Source of the DNA: Candidatus Sulfotelmatobacter sp.
GTDB taxonomy: Bacteria; Acidobacteriota; Terriglobia; Terriglobales; Acidobacteriaceae
Assembly: GCA_030041475.1 (NCBI GenBank)
Contig: JASHNU010000086.1
Span: 62,001 to 126,000 of the forward strand
DNA length: 64,000 nucleotides
Direction: 5' to 3'
Shown here piece by piece: positions 57,393-64,000 of the stretch. The number at the start of each line of letters is the position of its first letter. Within the stretch, counting starts at the first letter, position 1. Made by a program: the position numbers and the translations under genes. The notes beneath the pieces were generated by a model. The model did no database searches. It had not been told where the DNA came from and saw only the letters and a program-made list of their open reading frames with translations.

Positions 57393-59159
57393 TTATTGCG
57401 GTTGCATTCTCTGCTGCGCGATCCATTTTTCGGTCCGCGCCTGCAGCAGATCGAGCGGCAGGGTGCCGCCGTTGAGCATCTCATCGTGGAATTTGCGAAT
57501 GTCGAACTTCGGCCCGAGCTGTTTCTCGGCCATTTCGCGCAGCTCGCGGAACTTGAGCTGGCCAAGCTTGTAGCTGAGCGCCTGGGCCGGCCACGAAATG
57601 TAGCGGTCGGTCTCGGACTGGATCGTCGGCTCGTCCACGGCGCCCGATTTCCGCATGAAGTCCACGACCTGGTCGCGGCTCCATCCCTTGGCGTGAATGC
57701 CGGTGTCGACCACCAGGCGCACCGCCCGGAAAAGTTCTGACGAAAGCCGGCCGTAATCGGAAACCGGATCCTGGTAGAAGCCGACTTCCTTGCCTAACTG
57801 CTCGGCATAGAGCGCCCAGCCTTCAATGTAGGCGTTGAATCCAAGCCCGTGCAGGCGAAACTTGGGCAGGCCCTCCAATTGCTGCTGCACCGAAAGCTGC
57901 ATGTGATGCCCTGGAACACCTTCGTGATAAGCAACTGCCTCGTCATCGATGAGCGTGCGTTGGGCGTAGTTGGATACGGCAACTACCACGCGGCCCGGAC
58001 GTTTGCCATCCGGTGTACCGGTCACGTAGTGAGTTGCGGCTGCCGCCTGGAAATCTGGAATGGCTTCCACAGTGACCGACGACTTGGGCAGCAACCCGAA
58101 AAGTTCGGGCAGTTTGGGCTCCATCTGAGCAATGCAATGGCGGAAGTAGTCGAGAATCTGATCGGCGGAGGTCGGAATGTACTTGGGATTGGTCTTCAGC
58201 GATTCGCGGAACGAAGCAAGATCGGCGAACCCCTCTTTCTTCGCGATCGCAGTCATCTCCGCCTGGATGCGGTCGATTTCGCGCAGGCCGAGCTCGTGGA
58301 TTTCGTCAGCCGTCATGTGGGTCGTAGTGCGGGCGTAGATGTCGTTCTCGTAGCGCTTTTGGCCGTCCGGCAGAGACGTGACGGAGAGCGTGGTGCGGCC
58401 CTGGGGAGCGTACTCCGTGCGAATAAATTCCGCGAATTTCTTGTAAGCAGGCAGCACATCCGTATTGACAGCGTCGGTGATCGCCTGCGTCAGGCGCTTC
58501 TGGTCTGCCTCGGAGATGGAGGACGGATATTTCTTGGTTGGCCGCAGAAACGGGTCGGCAGAAATAATGCCTTCGCACTGCGTGGGAATCTTTTCCGCGA
58601 GAAATTTCACCGGCATGAGCTTGTCTTTCATGCCAGCGCGAAGCACCTCGGCGATCTGATTCAGCGCGCGCGGAATCTGGTGCAGGCGTGCGATGTAGTC
58701 CTCATAGTGCTTCACCGAGTCGAGCGGCACCGCCAGCGGCAGATCGGCAAGGCCGGTGTGGATGCCGCCCTGCTGATTGATCGGCATCTCGTATTCCTTG
58801 AGTTCGAAGTCGGCCATGCGCTGCTCGAGCACGCGAATCAGCAGATCGTGCGAGAGCTGATCCTGGTCGGGGAAATCGGCAGCCTTGATGTCACGCAGGC
58901 GGCTTAGAAAAGCCTCGTCCGACTGGTGATGCCGCATGATGGCGTCGAGCGAGTAGTCGTTGAGCTGGTCGTTGTAGCGATAATCGCCGAAGGCAGTCGC
59001 GCGCTCGGGGAAAAGCCGCAGCTCGGTCTCGTAATACTCGTCGAAAAGCGCATTCTGCGCGGCCAGGCGTTCGGCCATTGGCTTTTCTTGTGGTTTGGCG
59101 TCTTGCGCGAACGAGGAAACGGCAACAGCAAGCAGGAGGAAGCCCAGGTGGAGTCGCAT
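57393..59159 (-). CDS. Secreted DUF885 family protein (putative metallopeptidase)
   Basis: From ATG 59159 the product has 588 residues with a signal peptide (LHLGFLLLAVAVSSFAQ). DUF885 features are seen: LFDEYYETELRLFPERATAFG near the N-terminus, IHTGLADLPLAVPLDSVKHY, and a zinc-peptidase-like VAYHEGVPGHHMQLSVQQQL followed by FNAYIEGWALYAEQLGKEVG, which supplies the downstream Glu ligand. SETDRYISWPAQALSYKLGQ is also conserved in the family. It is likely a periplasmic or secreted helical metallopeptidase. The track's first 35 codons overlap the region before the RDD gene end and are unlikely. The substrate is unknown. Confidence 0.88.
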   Translation of the reverse strand: MRLHLGFLLLAVAVSSFAQDAKPQEKPMAERLAAQNALFDEYYETELRLFPERATAFGDYRYNDQLNDYSLDAIMRHHQSDEAFLSRLRDIKAADFPDQDQLSHDLLIRVLEQRMADFELKEYEMPINQQGGIHTGLADLPLAVPLDSVKHYEDYIARLHQIPRALNQIAEVLRAGMKDKLMPVKFLAEKIPTQCEGIISADPFLRPTKKYPSSISEADQKRLTQAITDAVNTDVLPAYKKFAEFIRTEYAPQGRTTLSVTSLPDGQKRYENDIYARTTTHMTADEIHELGLREIDRIQAEMTAIAKKEGFADLASFRESLKTNPKYIPTSADQILDYFRHCIAQMEPKLPELFGLLPKSSVTVEAIPDFQAAAATHYVTGTPDGKRPGRVVVAVSNYAQRTLIDDEAVAYHEGVPGHHMQLSVQQQLEGLPKFRLHGLGFNAYIEGWALYAEQLGKEVGFYQDPVSDYGRLSSELFRAVRLVVDTGIHAKGWSRDQVVDFMRKSGAVDEPTIQSETDRYISWPAQALSYKLGQLKFRELREMAEKQLGPKFDIRKFHDEMLNGGTLPLDLLQARTEKWIAQQRMQPQ

Positions 59160-59218
59160 AGGTATGTAAGCGTACCAGAGGAAGGGATGACGAGTGCAAA
59201 CGCCGCGGACCGCGCCTG

Positions 59219-60286
59219 CTATTTCTTTGGCGCCAGATATGTGTGCGTGATGCGGTCGTGCCACGAGAGAACGTCCTCATCGAGAAACGCCCAGGCATAT
59301 CCCATGCCGAGTGAAGCTGCCGAAAGATAAGAGGCCAGCACGCGCCAGCGCCGCAGCGAACGAGGCGTTGCTGTGCCGTCGAAGCGAACGAGTTCGAGTC
59401 CCACCGCCCGCAGCCCGGGGGTCGCACCCGAGTAAACCATCAGCAGATACTGGTACGCCGACCAAAGCAGGCACTGGAGGCCCACAGCGAGGCCGACTAA
59501 CTGAATCAGAGGTGGGCGAACTCCCGTGATCTTCCAGAAAATAGCTCCAAACAAGACCGAGGCAGCCGCAACGATCAGGCTGTCGATTATGACGGCGAGC
59601 AATCGCCGTGCCAAAGAGGCGCCCTGCAACGGAATGTCGATGCCCGGCCGCTTTTCGGCTTCCGGCGGGCGAGCCGCTTCAATGGTGATCCCACCCAAAG
59701 CCGGCGGGGGCGGCTCGACTTCGGGGACTTCGAGAATGCGCGGAAGCGCGGTAATTGGGTCGGCCAGCTGGTCGGGCGGTGGCAGGGGCGGAGCCCATGC
59801 GGAGCGGGGAAATTCGATGATCTTTGCGCTGGTAGAACTGGTGCTGGTGGAACTGGCTCCCGAAAGACCGCCTCCTGCGAGGCTGGTGCCTGAAGAGTCA
59901 GATTCGCTGTCCAACTCATAGGAGTCCGCAATTGCAGTTGGCAGCATGTCTGCTCCTGCCTCGATTTCCGCAGGCCCTGCCAGCTGCACGCTATCCAGCG
60001 CCAAAGCATGGTTCGAGACCGCCCCAAAAAGGGGAGGCGGCGAACCCACCACTGCGCGCCCCGTGCCGGTGGATTCGAAGGAATCAAACTGCAGGCGAAG
60101 CGATGGGTACCGCGGCGGGCGCGCCTTGCGTCGGGCCCGGTAGCGGTTCAGCCGCGCGGAAAGCTCATCCCGCCACGCGGCGGACTCCGCTGCGCCGCAC
60201 GCGTTCTGATCGGGCTCCTGCGGCAGGGCAAGAGGAGGGGGCTCCGAATGGCAACGGCAAATTTCTCCACACTGCGGACAATTCAT
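59219..60286 (-). CDS. RDD family membrane protein
   Basis: The 355-residue product begins MNCPQCGEICRCHSEPPPLA, a short Cys-rich (zinc-ribbon-like) N-terminus, followed by about 200 residues of disordered Pro/Ser/Thr-rich sequence. The C-terminal 135 residues form the RDD domain: LARRLLAVIIDSLIVAAASV with the Arg-Asp of the first helix, IQLVGLAVGLQCLLWSAYQYLL, GATPGLRAVGLELVRFDGT and the final LDEDVLSWHDRITHTYLAPK. RDD proteins are membrane proteins of mostly unknown role, some linked to ion transport. No good ribosome-binding site precedes the ATG. It is divergent from lptD. Confidence 0.85.
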   Translation of the reverse strand: MNCPQCGEICRCHSEPPPLALPQEPDQNACGAAESAAWRDELSARLNRYRARRKARPPRYPSLRLQFDSFESTGTGRAVVGSPPPLFGAVSNHALALDSVQLAGPAEIEAGADMLPTAIADSYELDSESDSSGTSLAGGGLSGASSTSTSSTSAKIIEFPRSAWAPPLPPPDQLADPITALPRILEVPEVEPPPPALGGITIEAARPPEAEKRPGIDIPLQGASLARRLLAVIIDSLIVAAASVLFGAIFWKITGVRPPLIQLVGLAVGLQCLLWSAYQYLLMVYSGATPGLRAVGLELVRFDGTATPRSLRRWRVLASYLSAASLGMGYAWAFLDEDVLSWHDRITHTYLAPKK

Positions 60287-60303
60287 GAAAACCAGTCTTT
60301 AAG

Positions 60304-60349
60304 AGTCGCGACCCGGGAACCCGCAACCCTGGAAGTCGCGACCCAGGAA
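60304..60349. repeat. 16-bp direct repeat between RDD and lptD
   Basis: AGTCGCGACCCGGGAA (60304-60319) and AGTCGCGACCCAGGAA (60334-60349) are two copies 30 bases apart with one mismatch, each containing the TCGCGA palindrome. They could be a regulatory pair for one of the divergent genes or a repeat remnant. Confidence 0.5.
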
Positions 60350-60532
60350 AATCGTGGCCCGCTCCTCGCAGCGGACAACCGGCACATGGGCGGCCGGAAT
60401 CCTAGCCTTGTTCGCCACTTTGCCGGGCCACCGGCGCCGTGCTAAGTTCACGATGCCGCGAGAAAGTTGCCGAAGAGCGCAGGTACGCAAACGATGATCC
60501 GCTGACGCCGGGCGCTTTTCTTATTTCAGCCG

Positions 60533-63118
60533 ATGACGCTTCGCACTAGATTCCTTATCACGGCGATCTTCCTTTGTCATCAGCTTCTCACCCCTGCGCT
60601 AGTAACCAGTCAGTTGCTGTCGCAAAATTCCGGACCGAAAACGCAATCATCCCCTTCTTCCGCGCCGAAAAGTGCAGGCGCAGCCGCCAACACGCCTTGC
60701 GCCCAGCAAGCGGCGACTGAGGAAGCCGGCGAGACCACCATCTGCGCCCTGCAGCAGGAAAAAGTCGGCGACATCTACAAGCTACACGGCAATGCCGAAA
60801 TTCACTACCGCACTTACATCATTCGCGCGGATGAAGTCACTTACGATTCGGACACCGGCGAAGCGACCGGCTCCGGACACTTCACGCTCGACGGCGGCCC
60901 CAACGACGACCACATCAAGGCCAGCCACGGAACCTACAATCTGACCACAGAAACCGGCCGTTTCTACGACGCCAGCGGAACCACCGGCCTGCGCTTGCAG
61001 GGCAACCGGGTCATACTGACCTCGACCTCGCCGTTTGCCTTCACAGGGAAGATGCTCCAGAAAAGAAGTCCCGACAACTACTACGTGTATGAAGGCACGA
61101 TCACCACCTGCGAGCTTCCCCATCCCAAGTGGGAGTTCGACGCGCACAAGATTGTGGTCGAAGCAGGCGGCAATGCGCAGATTTATCACAGCTCGTTCTG
61201 GCTGCGAGGCATACCCGTCTTTTATTTTCCCTACGCCACGTACCCCGTCGACCGCGAGGCGAGAGAGACGGGATTTCTGGCGCCGACGGTCGGCAAGTCC
61301 TCCAGCAACGGCTACGAAGTCGGGGATGGCTTTTACTGGGCGATCGATCGCACCAAGGATCTTCTCCTGGGCGCAGAGTACTTCTCGAAACGCGGCTGGT
61401 CGCAACGTGGAGAATTTCGCGCGCGGCCGACCGATGCCTCCTATGTGGACCTGAACTATTCCGGCATGATCGACCGCGGTATCATTATCGACAACGATGC
61501 CGGCCAGCCCGTCCTGCTGCGCGAAGGCGGCGAAGAAGCCCGGCTGTTGGCCGAAGGCAACCTGTACGGTTTCCGCGCCGTCTCGAATATCGACTATCTG
61601 AGTTCCTTCATCTTCCGCCTGGCCTTCAACGAAATTTTCACCCAGGCCATCAACTCCGAGGTCAAGTCGCAGGTTTTCGTGGCGAAGAATGTGGGCGGGT
61701 TTTCTCTGAGTGGGATGGTCGAGCGTTATCAGGATTTCTTCCAGACCTTCAGTTCCAGCAACACGACTCCGCCCGTCCTGACGCTATCCAATCCACCGGT
61801 TTTCAATAACGTCCAGATCTGGCACGATCCCAGCCTCGATGCTTCCAGCGTCGATCGACCGCTGGGGCAGACTCCGTTCCATTGGTCGTTCGACGGATCG
61901 TTCGGGGGGCTGGCGCGCAGCGAACCGGGTTTTCAAACCAGCAGCCTGCTCGGCCGTCTCGATGTAACTCCGGAACTCTCGTTGCCCCTGCAGTTTCATG
62001 GATGGTCCTTGCGCCCGGCCTTTGCGCTCCATGACACCTACTACACGCAGCGGTTCGTGGAAAGCCGCGTCGTAAGCGATCCCACCAACCGCCAGGCCTT
62101 GGACGCTTCCGTCGAGCTTCGCCCGCCGGTGCTCGAGAAGGTTTTCGACCACGAGTTTCTGGGCAAGAAGTGGAAACACGTCATCGAACCGCGGGCGGTT
62201 TATAGACTGGTAACTGGTGTTAACGATTTTGCAAATGTCCTGCACTTCGACGAGCGCGACATCCTGAGCAATACGCATGAGGTGGAATACGGCGTGGTGA
62301 CGCGCCTCTACGCCAAGCGCAAGACGTTGCCAAACGAGACTTGCCCAACTCCTCCCATGGCCGGCCTGGCAGTCGGCGCGGCTGCGCCGGAGCAAAATGT
62401 GCCCTGGCAACGGACCAACGTGCTTGAAAACCTGCCATGCATGCCGGAGCCCGAAATTCGCGAAGTTGTGACCTGGGAGCTGGCACAGAAATATTTTCTC
62501 GATCCCACGTTCGGCGGTGCGCTGGTTTCGGGGCAGCGCAACGTCTTCACCAGCTCCGAGGAACTGACCGGCATTGCCTTCCTAACCGAACCACGCCATC
62601 TTTCGCCGTTGGTGTCGCGCCTGCGTGCCGCCACCAGCAGCCGCATCGACACCGAATGGGATCTCGACTACGACTTTCAGCTCGGCCGCATCAATGCCAG
62701 CACGCTGCTGGTGAACTACAACCTCGGGCCGTTCACCGTGGGAGGCGGCGACGCATTTCTGCAGATTCCTCAAACCACCACCACGTCGTCGACTTCCGGC
62801 CAGGGCACCTGCGGCTCCACCACAACCACCGTCCAGGCAACCTGCAAGTTTCAGCAATTTCGCGTAGGGCTCGGATATGGCGGCCTGAACCGCCGCGGCT
62901 TCAGCGCCGCCACCAGCTTCGGCTTTGACGCTGAACTCAAGCAACTGCAGTTCGCCACAGCGCAGACCACCTACAACTGGGACTGCTGCGGCATGACGAT
63001 CGAATACCGCCGCTACGCCATCGCCAACGTGCGCAACGAGAATCTGTTCCGCTTCACCTTTACCCTGGCCAACATTGGATCCCTCGGAAACCTGAAGCGA
63101 CAGGAACGGCTGTACTAG
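60533..63118 (+). CDS. lptD: LPS-assembly outer membrane protein LptD
   Basis: LptD forms the outer-membrane beta-barrel that inserts lipopolysaccharide. The 861-residue product has a signal peptide (RFLITAIFLCHQLLTPALVTS), an OstA-like periplasmic domain (about 75-230: DIYKLHGNAEIHYRTYIIRA, EVTYDSDTGEATGSGHFTL, LTSTSPFAFTGKMLQK) and the barrel (about 240-861). GIPVFYFPYATYPVDREARETG with GFLAPTVGKSSSNGYEVGDG is the highly conserved LptD hinge motif. The C-terminus ends in Tyr after NLKRQERLY, near the usual aromatic barrel end. Cys residues are scattered in both parts. This shows a diderm with LPS or a similar glycolipid. Confidence 0.92.
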   Translation: MTLRTRFLITAIFLCHQLLTPALVTSQLLSQNSGPKTQSSPSSAPKSAGAAANTPCAQQAATEEAGETTICALQQEKVGDIYKLHGNAEIHYRTYIIRADEVTYDSDTGEATGSGHFTLDGGPNDDHIKASHGTYNLTTETGRFYDASGTTGLRLQGNRVILTSTSPFAFTGKMLQKRSPDNYYVYEGTITTCELPHPKWEFDAHKIVVEAGGNAQIYHSSFWLRGIPVFYFPYATYPVDREARETGFLAPTVGKSSSNGYEVGDGFYWAIDRTKDLLLGAEYFSKRGWSQRGEFRARPTDASYVDLNYSGMIDRGIIIDNDAGQPVLLREGGEEARLLAEGNLYGFRAVSNIDYLSSFIFRLAFNEIFTQAINSEVKSQVFVAKNVGGFSLSGMVERYQDFFQTFSSSNTTPPVLTLSNPPVFNNVQIWHDPSLDASSVDRPLGQTPFHWSFDGSFGGLARSEPGFQTSSLLGRLDVTPELSLPLQFHGWSLRPAFALHDTYYTQRFVESRVVSDPTNRQALDASVELRPPVLEKVFDHEFLGKKWKHVIEPRAVYRLVTGVNDFANVLHFDERDILSNTHEVEYGVVTRLYAKRKTLPNETCPTPPMAGLAVGAAAPEQNVPWQRTNVLENLPCMPEPEIREVVTWELAQKYFLDPTFGGALVSGQRNVFTSSEELTGIAFLTEPRHLSPLVSRLRAATSSRIDTEWDLDYDFQLGRINASTLLVNYNLGPFTVGGGDAFLQIPQTTTTSSTSGQGTCGSTTTTVQATCKFQQFRVGLGYGGLNRRGFSAATSFGFDAELKQLQFATAQTTYNWDCCGMTIEYRRYAIANVRNENLFRFTFTLANIGSLGNLKRQERLY

Positions 63119-63136
63119 GGCAAGCGTCAGGGCTGC

Positions 63137-63142
63137 TACCAT
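63137..63142 (+). promoter_or_regulatory. Candidate -10 of larE (leaderless)
   Basis: TACCAT ends 7 nt before ATG 63150, with no Shine-Dalgarno. It lies about 20 bases after the lptD stop codon. Confidence 0.4.
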
Positions 63143-63149
63143 ATGCCCA

Positions 63150-63992
63150 ATGCCTCCAGCTCGTGATATCGCGTCCAAAGAATCGGACTTGCAGGAGCGC
63201 CTGGGCGGACTCGGCCGTCTGCTGGTCGCTTACTCCGGTGGCGTCGATTCCGCGTATCTCTCCTGGGCTGCCCACCGCGTGCTCGGCAGCAATATGCTGG
63301 CAGTCATCGCCGACTCGCCCAGTCTGGCCCGAACTCATCTTGCCGACGCGCTAGCGTTTGCCGGCGAGCGCGGCATCCCGGTCGAAGTTGTTATTACGTC
63401 GGAACTCGATCGTTCCGACTACGCTCGGAACGACGGCCAGCGCTGTTTTCACTGCAAAGATGAACTGTTCACGGTCATGGAGCAACTCCGGGCCGCCCGC
63501 AGCTTCGACACCATCGCCTACGGCGTGAATCTCGACGATCAGGGCGATTTTCGTCCGGGGCGACGCGCAGCCGAGCAGCATCACATAGCCGCACCGCTGC
63601 TCGAAGCGGGCCTCACCAAGAATGAAATCCGCCAACTGGCGCGCCAGGCCGGCTTGCGCGTTTGGGACAAGCCCGCCTCCCCCTGCCTCTCGTCGCGGAT
63701 CGAGTACGGGCGTCCGGTCACGCGCGAAGCCCTCGACGTGGTCGAGCGCGGCGAAGACGCCCTGCGCACTCTCGGCTTCCGCCAATTCCGTGTGCGGCAT
63801 CATGGAGAGATTGTCCGTCTCGAGATCGCCCGCGAGGAACTCGAGCGCGCTCTCAATCCTGCTATGGCCGCCGAGTTCGCGAGAATCTTTAAGGCTCTAG
63901 GCTTCAAATTTGTTACTCTGGATCTCGAGGGATTCCGCTCGGGATCGCTCAACGCACTGGTGCCGGCTGAGCAAATCGGCCGGCGCGCGTAA
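63150..63992 (+). CDS. larE: ATP-dependent sacrificial sulfur transferase LarE
   Basis: LarE inserts sulphur into the nickel-pincer cofactor of lactate racemase and related enzymes, giving up the sulphur of its own cysteine. The 280-residue product has the PP-loop LLVAYSGGVDSAYLSW (about 23-38), NDGQRCFHCKDELF (Cys pair), a DNLDDQGDFRPG-type motif (NLDDQGDFRPG) and the sacrificial Cys in WDKPASPCLSSRIEYG. The C-terminal part (FRQFRVRHHGEIVRLEI) matches the family. larA, larB and larC are not in the window. The gene is complete, ending just before the window edge. Confidence 0.9.
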   Translation: MPPARDIASKESDLQERLGGLGRLLVAYSGGVDSAYLSWAAHRVLGSNMLAVIADSPSLARTHLADALAFAGERGIPVEVVITSELDRSDYARNDGQRCFHCKDELFTVMEQLRAARSFDTIAYGVNLDDQGDFRPGRRAAEQHHIAAPLLEAGLTKNEIRQLARQAGLRVWDKPASPCLSSRIEYGRPVTREALDVVERGEDALRTLGFRQFRVRHHGEIVRLEIAREELERALNPAMAAEFARIFKALGFKFVTLDLEGFRSGSLNALVPAEQIGRRA

Positions 63993-64000
63993 CATCTGTG

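Overview
The window looks like a chromosomal segment of a soil Acidobacteriota, class Terriglobia (Koribacter or Sulfotelmatobacter-like). I infer this from the GC-rich sequence, two tandem Ser/Thr kinases with beta-propeller tails, several DinB and CPBP proteins, a PEGA/TPR protein, an S53 peptidase, and many short palindromic intergenic repeats. The diderm genes bamD and lptD fit. No tRNA, rRNA, CRISPR array or prophage was seen.

Layout. 0-8 kb: a secreted-protein fragment, recX, pilT and two eukaryotic-type kinases. 8-14.5 kb: DinB, a branched-chain aminotransferase, membrane proteins of unknown role and a LysM plus DUF4015 glycosidase-like protein, with a dense set of interspersed repeats. 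15-18.5 kb: a ClpB-D2-like AAA+ ATPase, then a scarred region where the 5' ends of a cheA-like and a cheY-like gene meet tail to tail. 18.5-28 kb: a TPR/PEGA protein, a giant receiver-domain protein, bamD-rpe and a DUF2059 protein. 28-34 kb: DMT permease, orphan OppF-type ATPase, two CPBP proteins, GNAT, YIP1 and aldo/keto reductase. 34-44 kb: two secreted DinB paralogues, radical SAM, aspartate racemase with an ACT protein, S53 peptidase, def-add and an amino-acid permease. 44-50 kb: UvrD/PcrA helicase, IS200-type transposase with REP-like palindromes, rpmB, FKBP, RidA. 50-64 kb: Rel/Spo synthetase-hydrolase, phospholipase C-like protein, HEAT protein, TIGR01777 protein, a probable selenoprotein, DUF885, RDD, lptD and larE.

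Most notable observations. (1) A carboxymuconolactone decarboxylase/AhpD-like gene (56704-57303, minus) is split in the ORF track only by an in-frame TGA at the second Cys of its CxxC motif. A 6-bp hairpin with a GUG loop lies 18 nt after the TGA, as expected of a bacterial SECIS, so I read it as a CxxU selenoprotein. (2) A REP-like palindrome module flanks an IS200-type transposase on both sides, and the same architecture sits inside the coding linker of the adjacent uvrD/pcrA. Similar repeat matter fills a linker of the DUF4015 protein. (3) Many genes lack a ribosome-binding site and carry a TANNNT-like -10 hexamer 5-9 nt before the start codon, which suggests widespread leaderless transcription. 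(4) An imperfect 14-bp tandem array lies in the transcribed leader of rpmB, and a pair of 16-bp palindromes 36 bp apart lies at 10.1 kb with no obvious owner.

Most long ORFs antisense to these genes in the track are high-GC shadows and are left out. Functions are assigned from recognisable motifs only; no database search was run.
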